Shown: positions 9,247 through 23,636, counted from the first letter of the stretch. The stretch is DNA of 64,000 nt from Nephrocerus scutellatus (GCA_947095585.1 OX352762.1:47421335-47485334), one strand, 5' to 3'. Made by a program: numbers and translations. Notes: generated by a model not told the origin, from the sequence alone.

Positions 9247-11217
9247 GCTTGAGAAATTGATTTGTTCCAGAAATTCCAGACGATAATGGTCATATTCCAG
9301 AATTTCCATAGGAAGAAGTCTGATAGTCTCATCTTAAATCTACATTCCGAATTTCATGCGAATCGCTTGGGAAATTGATTTGTTCCTGAAATTCCAGACC
9401 ATAATGATCATATTCCAGAATTTCCATAGGAAGAATTCTTTTAGTCGCATCTTAGTCCTTCATTCCGAATTTCATGCGAATCGCTTGAGAAACTGATTTG
9501 TTCCTGCAATTCCAGACGATAATGATTATATTCCAGAATTTCCATAGGAAAAAGTCTTATAGTCGCATCTTAGTCCTACATTCCGAATTTCCTGCGAATC
9601 GCTTGAGAAATTGATTTGTTCCAGAAATTCCAGACCATAATGATCATATTTCAGTAATTCCAGACCATAATGATCATATTCCAGAATTTCCATAGGAAGA
9701 AGCCTAATAGTCGCATCTTAGTCACACATTCCGGATTTCATGCGAATCTCTTGCGAAATTGCTTTATTCCAGAAATTCCAGACAAAAATGATCATATTCC
9801 AGAAGTTCCATAGGAAGAAATCTTATATTCACATCTTAGTCCTACATTCCGAATTTCATGCGAATCGCTTGAGAAATTGATTTGTTCCTGAAATTCCAGA
9901 CCATTATGATCATATTCCAGAATTTCCATAGGAAGAAGTCTTATAGTCGCATCTTAGTCCTACATTCCGAATTTCATGCGAATCTCTTTGGAAATTACTT
10001 TATTCCAGAAATTCCAGACAAAAATGATCATATTCCAGAAGTTCCATAGGAAGAAATCTTATATTCACATCTTAGTCCTACATTCCGAATTTCATGCGAA
10101 TCGCTGGAGAAATTGATTTGTTCCAGAAATTCCAGACCATAATGATCATATTCCAGAATTTCCATAGGAAGAAGTCTGATAGTCGCATCTATGTTCTACA
10201 TTCCGAATTTCCTGCGAATCGCTTGGGAAATCGATTTGTTCCAGAAATTCCAGACCATAATGATCATATTCCAGAATTTCCATAGGAAGAAGTCTAATAG
10301 TCGCATCTTAGTTCTACATTCCGAATTTCATGCGAATCGCTTGGGAAATTTATTTGTTCCTGAAATTCCAGACCATAATGATCATATTCCAGAATTTCCA
10401 TAGGAAGAATTCTAATAGTCGCATCTTAGTTCTACATTCCGAATTTCATGCGAATCGCTGGAGAAATTGATTTGTTCCAGAAATTCCAGACCATAATGAT
10501 CATATTCCAGAATTTCCATAGGAAGAAGTCTTATAGTCGCATCTTAGTTCTACATTCCGAATTTCATGCAAATCGCTTGAGAAATTGATTTGTTCCTGAA
10601 ATTCCAGACCATAATGATCATATTCCAGAATTTCCAAAGGAAGAAGTCTTTTAGTCGCATCTTAGTCCTTCATTCCGAATTTCATGCGAATCGCTTGAGA
10701 AACTGATTTGTTCCTGCAAATCCAGACGATAATGGTCATATTCCAGAATTTCCATAGGAAAAAGTCTTATAGTCGCATCTTAGTCCTACATTCCGAATTT
10801 CCTGCGAATCGCTTGAGAAATTGATTTGTTCCAGAAATTCCAGACCATAATGATGATATTCCAGAATTTCCATAGGAAGAAATCTTATAGTCGCATCTTA
10901 GTTCTACATTCCGAATTTCATGCGAATTGTTTGAGAAATTGATTTGTTCCAGAAATTCCAGACCGTAATGATCATATTCCAGAATTTCCAAAGGAAGAAA
11001 TCTTATAGTCGCATCGTAGTTCTACATTCTGAATTTCCTGCGAATTGCTTGGGAAATTGATTTGTTCCAGAAATTCCAGACCATAATGATCATATTCCAG
11101 AATTTCCATAGGAAGAAGTCTTATAGTCGCATCTTAGTCCTACATTCCGAATTTCATGCGAATCTCTTGGGAAATTGCTTTATTCCAGAAATTCCAGACA
11201 AAAATGATCATATTCCA

Positions 11218-12438
11218 GAAGTTCCAATTGGGAAATTGATTTGTTCCAGAAATTCCAGACCATAATGATCATATTCCAGAATTTCCATAGGAAGAAATCT
11301 TATAGTCGCATCTTAGTTCTACATTCCGAATTTCATGCGAATCGCTTGCGAAATTGATTTGTTCCAGAAATTCCAGACCATAATGATCATATCCCAGAAT
11401 TTCCATAGGAAGAAGTCTGATAGTCGCATCTTAGTTCTACATTCCGCATTTCATGCGAATCGCTTAAGAAATTGATTTGTTCCAGAAATTCCAGACCATA
11501 ATGATGATATTCCAGAATTTCCATAGGAAGAAATCTTATAGTCGCATCTTAGTTCTACATTCCGAATTTCATGCGAATTGTTTGAGAAATTGATTTGTTC
11601 CAGAAATTCCAGACCGTAATGATCATATTCCAGAATTTCCAAAGGAAGAAATCTTATAGTCGCATCGTAGTTCTACATTCCGAATTTCATGCGAATCGCT
11701 TGAGAAATTGATTTGTTCCAGAAATTCCAGACGATAATGGCCATATTCCAGAATTTCCATAGGAAGAAGTCTGATAGTCGCATCTTAGTTCTACATTCCG
11801 AATTTCCTGCGAATCGCTTGGGAAATTGATTTGTTCCAGAAATTCCAGACCATAATGATCATATTCCAGAATTTCCAAAGGAAGAAGTCTTTTAGTCGCA
11901 TCTTAGTCCTTCATTCCGAATTTCATGCGAATCGCTTGAGAAACTGATTTGTTCCTGCAATTCCAGACGATAATGGTCATATTCCAGAATTTCCTGCGAA
12001 TCGCTTGAGAAATTGATTTGTTCCAGAAATTCCAGACCATAATGATCATATTCCAGAAATTCAGACCATAATGATCATATTCCAGAATTTCCATAGGAAG
12101 AAGTCTAATAGTCGCATATTAGTCACACATTCCGGATTTCATGCGAATCTCTTGGGAAATTGCTTTATTCCAGAAATTCCAGAGAAAAATGATCATATTC
12201 CAGAAGTTCCATAGGAAGAAATCTTATATTCACATCTTAGTCCTACATTCCGAATTTCATGCGAATCGCTTAAGAAATTGATTTGTTCCTGAAATTCCAG
12301 ACCATAATGATCATATTCCAGAATTTCCATAGGAAGAAGTCTTATAGTCGCATCTTAGTCCTACATTCCGAATTTCATGCGAATCTCTTGGGAAATTGCT
12401 TTATTCCAGAAATTCCAGACAAAAATGATCATATTCCA
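11218..12438 (+). repeat. HOR-A unit with internal 49-bp deletion (1221 bp)
   Basis: Begins at the same truncated GAAGTTCCAATTGGG junction as the first HOR-A units. It is 50 bp shorter than the 1271-bp form: 49 bp were lost near 11993, where GAATTTCC joins TGCGAATCG, and one base is missing in the second 30-bp sub-unit. The flanks of the 49-bp loss share the 8-base GAATTTCC, which suggests deletion between short direct repeats. Confidence 0.9.
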
Positions 12439-13709
12439 GAAGTTCCAATTGGGAAATTGATTTGTTCCAGAAATTCCAGACCATAATGATCATATTCCAG
12501 AATTTCCATAGGAAGAAATCTTATAGTCGCATCTTAGTTCTACATTCCGAATTTCATGCGAATCGCTTGCGAAATTGATTTGTTCCAGAAATTCCAGACC
12601 ATAATGATCATATTCCAGAATTTCCATAGGAAGAAGTCTGATAGTCGCATCTTAGTTCTACATTCCGCATTTCATGCGAATCGCTTAAGAAATTGATTTG
12701 TTCCAGAAATTCCAGACCATAATGATGATATTCCAGAATTTCCATAGGAAGAAATCTTATAGTCGCATCTTAGTTCTACATTCCGAATTTCATGCGAATT
12801 GTTTGAGAAATTGATTTGTTCCAGAAATTCCAGACCGTAATGATCATATTCCAGAATTTCCAAAGGAAGAAATCTTATAGTCGCATCGTAGTTCTACATT
12901 CCGAATTTCATGCGAATCGCTTGAGAAATTGATTTGTTCCAGAAATTCCAGACGATAATGGCCATATTCCAGAATTTCCATAGGAAGAAGTCTGATAGTC
13001 GCATCTTAGTTCTACATTCCGAATTTCCTGCGAATCGCTTGGGAAATTGATTTGTTCCAGAAATTCCAGACCATAATGATCATATTCCAGAATTTCCAAA
13101 GGAAGAAGTCTTTTAGTCGCATCTTAGTCCTTCATTCCGAATTTCATGCGAATCGCTTGAGAAACTGATTTGTTCCTGCAATTCCAGACGATAATGGTCA
13201 TATTCCAGAATTTCCATAGGAAAAAGTCTTATAGTCGCATCTTAGTCCTACATTCCGAATTTCCTGCGAATCGCTTGAGAAATTGATTTGTTCCAGAAAT
13301 TCCAGACCATAATGATCATATTCCAGAAATTCCAGACCATAATGATCATATTCCAGAATTTCCATAGGAAGAAGTCTAATAGTCGCATATTAGTCACACA
13401 TTCCGGATTTCATGCGAATCTCTTGGGAAATTGCTTTATTCCAGAAATTCCAGAGAAAAATGATCATATTCCAGAAGTTCCATAGGAAGAAATCTTATAT
13501 TCACATCTTAGTCCTACATTCCGAATTTCATGCGAATCGCTTAAGAAATTGATTTGTTCCTGAAATTCCAGACCATAATGATCATATTCCAGAATTTCCA
13601 TAGGAAGAAGTCTTATAGTCACATCTTAGTCCTACATTCCGAATTTCATGCGAATCTCTTGGGAAATTGCTTTATTCCAGAAATTCCAGACAAAAATGAT
13701 CATATTCCA
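12439..13709 (+). repeat. HOR-A unit (1271 bp)
   Basis: Full 11-monomer HOR-A copy with two 30-bp sub-units (13299-13358). It ends by passing into CATAGGAATAAATC sequence, just as the unit ending at 3873 does, so the HOR-A to non-HOR-A border has itself been copied. Confidence 0.9.
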
Positions 13710-16689
13710 GAAGTTCCATAGGAATAAATCTTATATTCACATCTTAGTCCTACATTCCGAATTTCATGCGAATCGCTTGAGAAATTGATTTGTTCCAGAA
13801 ATTCCAGACCATAATGATCATATTCCAGAATTTTCATAGGAAGAATTCTTATAGTCGCATCTTAGTTCTACATTCCGAATTTCATGATAATCTCTTGGGA
13901 AATTGCTTTATTCCAGAAATTCCAGACAAAAATGATCATATTCCAGAAGTTCCATAGGAAGAAATCTTATATTCACATCTTCGTCCTACATTCCGAATTT
14001 CATGCGAATCGCTTGAGAAATTACTTTGTTCCAGAAATTCCAGACCATAATGATCATATTCCAGAATTTCCATAGGAAGAAGTCTGATAGTCGCATCTTA
14101 GTTCTACATTCCGAATTTCCTGCGATTCGCTTGAGAAATTGATTTGTTACAGAAATTCCAGACCATAATGATCATATTCCAGAATTTCCATAGGAAGAAA
14201 TCTTCTAGTCGCATCGTAGTTCTAAATTCCGAATTTCATGCGAATCGCTTGAGAAATTGATTTGTTTCAGAAATTCCAGACCATAATGATCATATTCCAG
14301 AATTTCCATAGGAAGAAGTCTGATAGTCGCATCTATGTTCTACATTCCGAATTTCCTGCGAATCGCTTGAGAAATTGATTTGCTCCAGAAATTCCAGACC
14401 ATAATGATCATATTCCAGAATTTCCATAGGAAGAAGTCTAATAGTCGCATCTTAGTTCTACATTCCGAATTTCATGCGAATCGCTTGGGAAATTTATTTG
14501 TTCCTGAAATTCCAGACCATAATGATCATATTCCAGAATTTCCATAGGAAGAAGTCTAATAGTCGCATCTTAGTTCTACATTCCGAATTTCATGCGAATC
14601 GCTTGAGAAATTGATTTGTTCCAGAAATTCCAGACCATAATGATCATATTCCAGAATTTCCATAGGAAGAAGTCTTATAGTCGCATCTTAGTTCTACATT
14701 CCGAATTTCATGCAAATCGCTTGAGAAATTGATTTGTTCCAGAAATTCCAGACGATAATGGTCATATTCCAGAATTTCCATAGGAAGAAGTCTGATAGTC
14801 TCATCTTAAATCTACATTCCGAATTTCATGCGAATCGCTTGGGAAATTGATTTGTTCCTGAAATTCCAGACCATAATGATCATATTCCAGAATTTCCATA
14901 GGAAGAATTCTTTTAGTCGCATCTTAGTCCTTCATTCCGAATTTCATGCGAATCGCTTGAGAAACTGATTTGTTCCTGCAATTCCAGACGATAATGATTA
15001 TATTCCAGAATTTCCATAGGAAAAAGTCTTATAGTCGCATCTTAGTCCTACATTCCGAATTTCCTGCGAATCGCTTGAGAAATTGATTTGTTCCAGAAAT
15101 TCCAGACCATAATGATCATATTTCAGTAATTCCAGACCATAATGATCATATTCCAGAATTTCCATAGGAAGAAGCCTAATAGTCGCATCTTAGTCACACA
15201 TTCCGGATTTCATGCGAATCTCTTGCGAAATTGCTTTATTCCAGAAATTCCAGACAAAAATGATCATATTCCAGAAGTTCCATAGGAAGAAATCTTATAT
15301 TCACATCTTAGTCCTACATTCCGAATTTCATGCGAATCGCTTGAGAAATTGATTTGTTCCTGAAATTCCAGACCATTATGATCATATTCCAGAATTTCCA
15401 TAGGAAGAAGTCTTATAGTCGCATCTTAGTCCTACATTCCGAATTTCATGCGAATCTCTTTGGAAATTACTTTATTCCAGAAATTCCAGACAAAAATGAT
15501 CATATTCCAGAAGTTCCATAGGAAGAAATCTTATATTCACATCTTAGTCCTACATTCCGAATTTCATGCGAATCGCTGGAGAAATTGATTTGTTCCAGAA
15601 ATTCCAGACCATAATGATCATATTCCAGAATTTCCATAGGAAGAAGTCTGATAGTCGCATCTATGTTCTACATTCCGAATTTCCTGCGAATCGCTTGGGA
15701 AATCGATTTGTTCCAGAAATTCCAGACCATAATGATCATATTCCAGAATTTCCATAGGAAGAAGTCTAATAGTCGCATCTTAGTTCTACATTCCGAATTT
15801 CATGCGAATCGCTTGGGAAATTTATTTGTTCCTGAAATTCCAGACCATAATGATCATATTCCAGAATTTCCATAGGAAGAATTCTAATAGTCGCATCTTA
15901 GTTCTACATTTCGAATTTCATGCGAATCGCTGGAGAAATTGATTTGTTCCAGAAATTCCAGACCATAATGATCATATTCCAGAATTTCCATAGGAAGAAG
16001 TCTTATAGTCGCATCTTAGTTCTACATTCCGAATTTCATGCAAATCGCTTGAGAAATTGATTTGTTCCTGAAATTCCAGACCATAATGATCATATTCCAG
16101 AATTTCCAAAGGAAGAAGTCTTTTAGTCGCATCTTAGTCCTTCATTCCGAATTTCATGCGAATCGCTTGAGAAACTGATTTGTTCCTGCAAATCCAGACG
16201 ATAATGGTCATATTCCAGAATTTCCATAGGAAAAAGTCTTATAGTCGCATCTTAGTCCTACATTCCGAATTTCCTGCGAATCGCTTGAGAAATTGATTTG
16301 TTCCAGAAATTCCAGACCATAATGATGATATTCCAGAATTTCCATAGGAAGAAATCTTATAGTCGCATCTTAGTTCTACATTCCGAATTTCATGCGAATT
16401 GTTTGAGAAATTGATTTGTTCCAGAAATTCCAGACCGTAATGATCATATTCCAGAATTTCCAAAGGAAGAAATCTTATAGTCGCATCGTAGTTCTACATT
16501 CTGAATTTCCTGCGAATTGCTTGGGAAATTGATTTGTTCCAGAAATTCCAGACCATAATGATCATATTCCAGAATATCCATAGGAAGAAGTCTTATAGTC
16601 GCATCTTAGTCCTACATTCCGAATTTCATGCGAATCTCTTAGGAAATTGCTTTATTCCAGAAATTCCAGACAAAAATGATCATATTCCA

Positions 16690-17959
16690 GAAGTTCCAAT
16701 TGGGAAATTGATTTGTTCCAGAAATTCCAGACCATAATGATCATATTCCAGAATTTCCATAGGAAGAAATCTTATAGTCGCATCTTAGTTCTACATTCCG
16801 AATTTCATGCGAATCGCTTGCGAAATTGATTTGTTCCAGAAATTCCAGACCATAATGATCATATCCCAGAATTTCCATAGGAAGAAGTCTGATAGTCGCA
16901 TCTTAGTTCTACATTCCGCATTTCATGCGAATCGCTTAAGAAATTGATTTGTTCCAGAAATTCCAGACCATAATGATGATATTCCAGAATTTCCATAGGA
17001 AGAAATCTTATAGTCGCATCTTAGTTCTACATTCCGAATTTCATGCGAATTGTTTGAGAAATTGATTTGTTCCAGAAATTCCAGACCGTAATGATCATAT
17101 TCCAGAATTTCCAAAGGAAGAAATCTTATAGTCGCATCGTAGTTCTACATTCCGAATTTCATGCGAATCGCTTGAGAAATTGATTTGTTCCAGAAATTCC
17201 AGACGATAATGGCCATATTCCAGAATTTCCATAGGAAGAAGTCTGATAGTCGCATCTTAGTTCTACATTCCGAATTTCCTGCGAATCGCTTGGGAAATTG
17301 ATTTGTTCCAGAAATTCCAGACCATAATGATCATATTCCAGAATTTCCAAAGGAAGAAGTCTTTTAGTCGCATCTTAGTCCTTCATTCCGAATTTCATGC
17401 GAATCGCTTGAGAAACTGATTTGTTCCTGCAATTCCAGACGATAATGGTCATATTCCAGAATTTCCATAGGAAAAAGTCTTATAGTCGCATCTTAGTCCT
17501 ACATTCCGAATTTCCTGCGAATCGCTTGAGAAATTGATTTGTTCCAGAAATTCCAGACCATAATGATCATATTCCAGAAATTCAGACCATAATGATCATA
17601 TTCCAGAATTTCCATAGGAAGAAGTCTAATAGTCGCATATTAGTCACACATTCCGGATTTCATGCGAATCTCTTGGGAAATTGCTTTATTCCAGAAATTC
17701 CAGAGAAAAATGATCATATTCCAGAAGTTCCATAGGAAGAAATCTTATATTCACATCTTAGTCCTACATTCCGAATTTCATGCGAATCGCTTAAGAAATT
17801 GATTTGTTCCTGAAATTCCAGACCATAATGATCATATTCCAGAATTTCCATAGGAAGAAGTCTTATAGTCGCATCTTAGTCCTACATTCCGAATTTCATG
17901 CGAATCTCTTGGGAAATTGCTTTATTCCAGAAATTCCAGACAAAAATGATCATATTCCA
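16690..17959 (+). repeat. HOR-A unit (1270 bp)
   Basis: Copy of the unit at 11218, displaced 5472 bp. It retains the one-base loss in the second 30-bp sub-unit but lacks the 49-bp deletion, showing that the larger deletion happened after the block was duplicated. Confidence 0.9.
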
Positions 17960-19230
17960 GAAGTTCCAATTGGGAAATTGATTTGTTCCAGAAATTCCAG
18001 ACCATAATGATCATATTCCAGAATTTCCATAGGAAGAAATCTTATAGTCGCATCTTAGTTCTACATTCCGAATTTCATGCGAATCGCTTGCGAAATTGAT
18101 TTGTTCCAGAAATTCCAGACCATAATGATCATATTCCAGAATTTCCATAGGAAGAAGTCTGATAGTCGCATCTTAGTTCTACATTCCGCATTTCATGCGA
18201 ATCGCTTAAGAAATTGATTTGTTCCAGAAATTCCAGACCATAATGATGATATTCCAGAATTTCCATAGGAAGAAATCTTATAGTCGCATCTTAGTTCTAC
18301 ATTCCGAATTTCATGCGAATTGTTTGAGAAATTGATTTGTTCCAGAAATTCCAGACCGTAATGATCATATTCCAGAATTTCCAAAGGAAGAAATCTTATA
18401 GTCGCATCGTAGTTCTACATTCCGAATTTCATGCGAATCGCTTGAGAAATTGATTTGTTCCAGAAATTCCAGACGATAATGGCCATATTCCAGAATTTCC
18501 ATAGGAAGAAGTCTGATAGTCGCATCTTAGTTCTACATTCCGAATTTCCTGCGAATCGCTTGGGAAATTGATTTGTTCCAGAAATTCCAGACCATAATGA
18601 TCATATTCCAGAATTTCCAAAGGAAGAAGTCTTTTAGTCGCATCTTAGTCCTTCATTCCGAATTTCATGCGAATCGCTTGAGAAACTGATTTGTTCCTGC
18701 AATTCCAGACGATAATGGTCATATTCCAGAATTTCCATAGGAAAAAGTCTTATAGTCGCATCTTAGTCCTACATTCCGAATTTCCTGCGAATCGCTTGAG
18801 AAATTGATTTGTTCCAGAAATTCCAGACCATAATGATCATATTCCAGAAATTCCAGACCATAATGATCATATTCCAGAATTTCCATAGGAAGAAGTCTAA
18901 TAGTCGCATATTAGTCACACATTCCGGATTTCATGCGAATCTCTTGGGAAATTGCTTTATTCCAGAAATTCCAGAGAAAAATGATCATATTCCAGAAGTT
19001 CCATAGGAAGAAATCTTATATTCACATCTTAGTCCTACATTCCGAATTTCATGCGAATCGCTTAAGAAATTGATTTGTTCCTGAAATTCCAGACCATAAT
19101 GATCATATTCCAGAATTTCCATAGGAAGAAGTCTTATAGTCACATCTTAGTCCTACATTCCGAATTTCATGCGAATCTCTTGGGAAATTGCTTTATTCCA
19201 GAAATTCCAGACAAAAATGATCATATTCCA
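17960..19230 (+). repeat. HOR-A unit (1271 bp)
   Basis: Last HOR-A copy starting with the truncated junction monomer; I saw no further GAAGTTCCAATTGGG junction to the right of it. It matches the unit at 12439 at an offset of 5521 bp. Confidence 0.9.
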
Positions 19231-20104
19231 GAAGTTCCATAGGAATAAATCTTATATTCACATCTTAGTCCTACATTCCGAATTTCATGCGAATCGCTTG
19301 AGAAATTGATTTGTTCCAGAAATTCCAGACCATAATGATCATATTCCAGAATTTTCATAGGAAGAATTCTTATAGTCGCATCTTAGTTCTACATTCCGAA
19401 TTTCATGATAATCTCTTGGGAAATTGCTTTATTCCAGAAATTCCAGACAAAAATGATCATATTCCAGAAGTTCCATAGGAAGAAATCTTATATTCACATC
19501 TTCGTCCTACATTCCGAATTTCATGCGAATCGCTTGAGAAATTACTTTGTTCCAGAAATTCCAGACCATAATGATCATATTCCAGAATTTCCATAGGAAG
19601 AAGTCTGATAGTCGCATCTTAGTTCTACATTCCGAATTTCCTGCGATTCGCTTGAGAAATTGATTTGTTACAGAAATTCCAGACCATAATGATCATATTC
19701 CAGAATTTCCATAGGAAGAAATCTTCTAGTCGCATCGTAGTTCTAAATTCCGAATTTCATGCGAATCGCTTGAGAAATTGATTTGTTTCAGAAATTCCAG
19801 ACCATAATGATCATATTCCAGAATTTCCATAGGAAGAAGTCTGATAGTCGCATCTATGTTCTACATTCCGAATTTCCTGCGAATCGCTTGAGAAATTGAT
19901 TTGCTCCAGAAATTCCAGACCATAATGATCATATTCCAGAATTTCCATAGGAAGAAGTCTAATAGTCGCATCTTAGTTCTACATTCCGAATTTCATGCGA
20001 ATCGCTTGGGAAATTTATTTGTTCCTGAAATTCCAGACCATAATGATCATATTCCAGAATTTCCATAGGAAGAAGTCTAATAGTCGCATCTTAGTTCTAC
20101 ATTC

Positions 20105-20899
20105 CGAATTTCATGCAAATCGCTTGAGAAATTGATTTGTTCCAGAAATTCCAGACCATAATGAGCATATTCCAGAATTTCCATAGGAAGAAGTCTAATA
20201 GTCGCATCTTAGTTCTACATTCCGAATTTCATGCGAATCGTTTGGAAATGGATTTGTTCCTAAAATTCCAGACCATAATGATCATATTCCACAATTTCCA
20301 TAGGAAGAAATCTTATAGTCGCATCGTAGTTCTAAATTCCGAATTTCATGTGAATCGCTTGAGAAATTGATTTGTTCCAGAAATTCCAGACCATAATGAT
20401 CATATTCCACAATTTCCATAGGAAGAAGTCTGATAGTCGCATCTTAGTTCTACATTCTGAATTTCCTGCGAATTGCTTGGGAAATTGATTTGTTCCAGAA
20501 TTTCCATAGGAAGAAATCTTATAGTCGCATCTTAGTCCTACATTCCGAATTTCATGCGAATCGCTTGCGAAATTGATTTGTTCCTGAAATTCCAGACCAT
20601 TATGATCATATTCCAGAATTTCCATAGGAAGAAGTCTGATAGTCGCATCTTAGTTCTACATTCCGCATTTCATGCGAATCGCTTAAGAAATTGATTTGTT
20701 CCAGAAATTCCAGACCATAATGATGATATTCCAGAATTTCCATAGGAAGAAATCTTATAGTCGCATCTTAGTTCTACATTCCGAATTTCATGCGAATCGC
20801 TTGAGAAATTGATTTGTTCCAGAAATTCCAGACCATAATGATCATATTCCAGAATTTCCAAAGGAAGAAGTCTTATAGTCGCATCTTAGTTCTACATTC
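20105..20899 (+). repeat. 795/913-bp duplication, left copy
   Basis: Starts at a TTTCATGCAAATCGC monomer and includes GAGCATATTCC, the one-base-short CGTTTGGAAATGG monomer, CACAATTTCC, the 88-bp monomer (joint at 20501) and a CGCTTAAG monomer. It is repeated from 20900. It lacks one 118-bp monomer, the one with GACGTCTAATAGTGGC, that is present in the right copy. Confidence 0.85.
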
Positions 20900-21780
20900 C
20901 GAATTTCATGCAAATCGCTTGAGAAATTGATTTGTTCCAGAAATTCCAGACCATAATGAGCATATTCCAGAATTTCCATAGGAAGAAGTCTAATAGTCGC
21001 ATCTTAGTTCTACATTCCGAATTTCATGCGAATCGTTTGGAAATGGATTTGTTCCTAAAATTCCAGACCATAATGATCATATTCCACAATTTCCATAGGA
21101 AGACGTCTAATAGTGGCATCTTAGTTCTACATTCCGAATTTCATGCGAATCGCTTGAGAAATTGATTTATTCCAGAAATTCCAGACCATAATGATCATAT
21201 TCCAGAATTTCCATAGGAAGAAATCTTATAGTCGCATCGTAGTTCTAAATTCCGAATTTCATGTGAATCGCTTGAGAAATTGATTTGTTCCAGAAATTCC
21301 AGACCATAATGATCATATTCCACAATTTCCATAGGAAGAAGTCTGATAGTCGCATCTTAGTTCTACATTCTGAATTTCCTGCGAATTGCTTGGGAAATTG
21401 ATTTGTTCCAGAATTTCCATAGGAAGAAATCTTATAGTCGCATCTTAGTCCTACATTCCGAATTTCATGCGAATCGCTTGCGAAATTGATTTGTTCCTGA
21501 AATTCCAGACCATTATGATCATATTCCAGAATTTCCATAGGAAGAAGTCTGATAGTCGCATCTTAGTTCTACATTCCGCATTTCATGCGAATCGCTTAAG
21601 AAATTGATTTGTTCCAGAAATTCCAGACCATAATGATGATATTCCAGAATTTCCATAGGAAGAAATCTTATAGTCGCATCTTAGTTCTACATTCCGAATT
21701 TCATGCGAATTGCTTTTGAAATTGATTTGTTCCAGAAATTCCAGACCATAATGATCATATTCCAGAATTTCCAAAGGAAG
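20900..21780 (+). repeat. 795/913-bp duplication, right copy
   Basis: Follows the left copy at offset 795 and then 913 bp once the extra monomer is passed. This block also matches about 4866-5760 near the left end at a constant offset of 16034 bp, including the CACAATTTCC, GACGTCTAATAGTGG and GCTTTTGAAATTG markers. Blocks have therefore moved over more than 15 kb within the array. Confidence 0.85.
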
Positions 21781-23636
21781 AAATCTTATAGTCGCATCGT
21801 AGTTCTACATTCCTAATTTCATGCGAATCGCTTGAGAAATTGATTTGTTCCAGAAATTCCAGACGATAATGGTCATATTCCAGAATTTCCATAGGAAGAA
21901 GTCTGATAGTCGCATCTTAGTTCTACATTCCGAATTTCCTGCGAATCGCTTGGGAAATTTATTTGTTCCAGAAATTCCAGACCATAATGATCATATTCCA
22001 GAATTTCCAAAGGAAGAAGTCTTTTAGTCGCATCTTAGTCCTTCATTCCGAATTTCATGCGAATCGCTTGAGAAACTGATTTGTTCCTGCAATTCCAGAC
22101 GATAATGATCATATTCCAGAATTTTCATAGGAAAAAGTCTTATAGTCGCATCTTAGTCCTACATTCCGAATTTCCTGCGAATCGCTTGAGAAATTGATTT
22201 GTTCCAGAAATTCCAGACCATAATGATCATATTCCAGAATTTCCAGACCATAATGATCATATTCCAGAATTTCCATAGGAAGAAGTCTAATAGTCGCATC
22301 TTAGTCACACATTCCGGATTTCATGCGAATCTCTTGGGAAATTGCTTTATTCCAGAAATTCCAGAGAAAAATGATCATATTCCAGAAGTTCCATAGGAAG
22401 AAATCTTATATTCACATCTTAGTCCTACATTCCGAATTTCATGCGAATCGCTTGAGAAATTGATTTGTTCCTGAAATTCCAGACCATAATGATCATATTC
22501 CAGAATTTCCATAGGAAGAAGTCTTATAGTCGCATCTTAGTCCTACATTCTGAATTTCATGCGAATCTCTTGGGAAATTGCTTTATTCCAGAAATTCCAG
22601 ACAAAAATGATCATATTCCAGAAGTTCCATAGGAATAAATCTTATATTCACATTTTAGTCCTACATTCCGAATTTCATGCGAATCGCTTGAGAAATTGAT
22701 TTGTTCCAGAAATTCCAGACCATAATGATCATATTCCAGAATTTTCATAGGAAGAATTCTTATAGTCGCATCTTAGTTCTACATTCCGAATTTCCTGCGA
22801 ATCGCTTGAGAAATTGATTTGTTACAGAAATTCCAGACCATAATGATCATATTCCAGAATTTCCATAGGAAGAAATCTTCTAGTCGCATCGTAGTTCTAA
22901 ATTCCGAATTTCATGCGAATCGCTTGAAAAATTGATTTGTTCCAGAAATTCCAGACCATAATGATCATATTCCAGAATTTCCATAGGAAGAAGTCTGATA
23001 GTCGCATCTATGTTCTACATTCCGAATTTCCTGCGAATCGCTTGAGAAATTGATTTGTTCCAGAAATTCCAGACCATAATGATCCTATTCCAGAATTTCC
23101 ATAGGAAGAAGTCTAATAGTCGCATCTTAGTTCTACATTCCGAATTTCATGCGAATCGCTTGGGAAATTTATTTGTTCCTGAAATTCCAGACCATAATGA
23201 TCATATTCCAGAATTTCCATAGGAAGAAGTCTAATAGTGGCATATTAGTTCTACATTCCGAATTTCATGCGAATCGCTTGAGAAATTGATTTATTCCAGA
23301 AATTCCAGACCATAATGATCATATTCCAGAATTTCCATAGGAAGAAGTCTTATAGTCGCATCTTAGTTCTACATTCCGAATTTCATGCAAATCGCTTGAG
23401 AAATTGATTTGTTCCAGAAATTCCAGACCATAATGATCATATTCCAGAATTTCCATAGGAAGAAGTCTAATAATCGCATCTTAGTTCTACATTCCGAATT
23501 TCATGCGAATCGCTTGGGAAATGGATTTGTTCCTAAAATTCCAGACCATAATGATCATATTCCAGAATTTCCATAGGAAGAAGTCTAATAGTGGCATCTT
23601 AGTTCTACATTCCGAATTTCATGCGAATCGCTTGAG
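21781..23636 (+). repeat. Transition region with HOR-B-type monomers
   Basis: From about 21870 to 23250 the order of variants is that of the later HOR-B segment at about 27185-28440 (offset about 5314 bp). It includes the TTTCCAG-joint 148-bp monomer at 22210 and the GTGGCATATTAG monomer (23237). It keeps a GCTTTATT monomer (22561-22680) that HOR-B has lost. This looks like an ancestral or less rearranged form of that segment. No non-satellite sequence is present. Confidence 0.75.
22210..22269 (+). repeat. Duplicated 30-bp sub-unit, TTTCCAG-joint type
   Basis: A second class of two-copy monomer, in which the joint reads CCAGAATTTCCAGACC instead of CCAGAAATTCCAGACC. It recurs at 27524-27583, 32392-32451, 36903-36962, 40586-40645, 42352-42411, 43795-43854, 52895-52954, 53043-53102, 54486-54545 and 63000-63059, and with TTTACAG at 44766-44825 and 55457-55516. 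The joint base separates right-hand and HOR-B material from HOR-A material. Confidence 0.9.

Larger units (their letters stand above)
9247..14718 (+). repeat. 5472-bp segmental tandem duplication, left copy
   Basis: The block is repeated immediately downstream at an offset of 5472 bp. It starts in a monomer with TAGTCTCATCTTAAATC (about 9325), passes TTTCAGTAATTCC (9650), two HOR-A units and the TTTCATGATAATCTCTTG monomer (13883), and ends at the TGCAAATCGC join (14711). The left copy carries a private 49-bp deletion at about 11993, so the offset becomes 5521 bp to its right. Confidence 0.92.
14719..20115 (+). repeat. 5472-bp segmental tandem duplication, right copy
   Basis: Follows the left copy for about 5.4 kb with only a few visible substitutions, for example CATTTCGAATTT (15907), AGAATATCCATAG (16573) and CTCTTAGGAAATT (16638). 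Rare private variants of the left copy, such as ATATCCCAG (11391 and 16863) and TGATAATCTC, are shared. It ends near 20115, where one monomer present in the left copy is missing. Confidence 0.92.
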
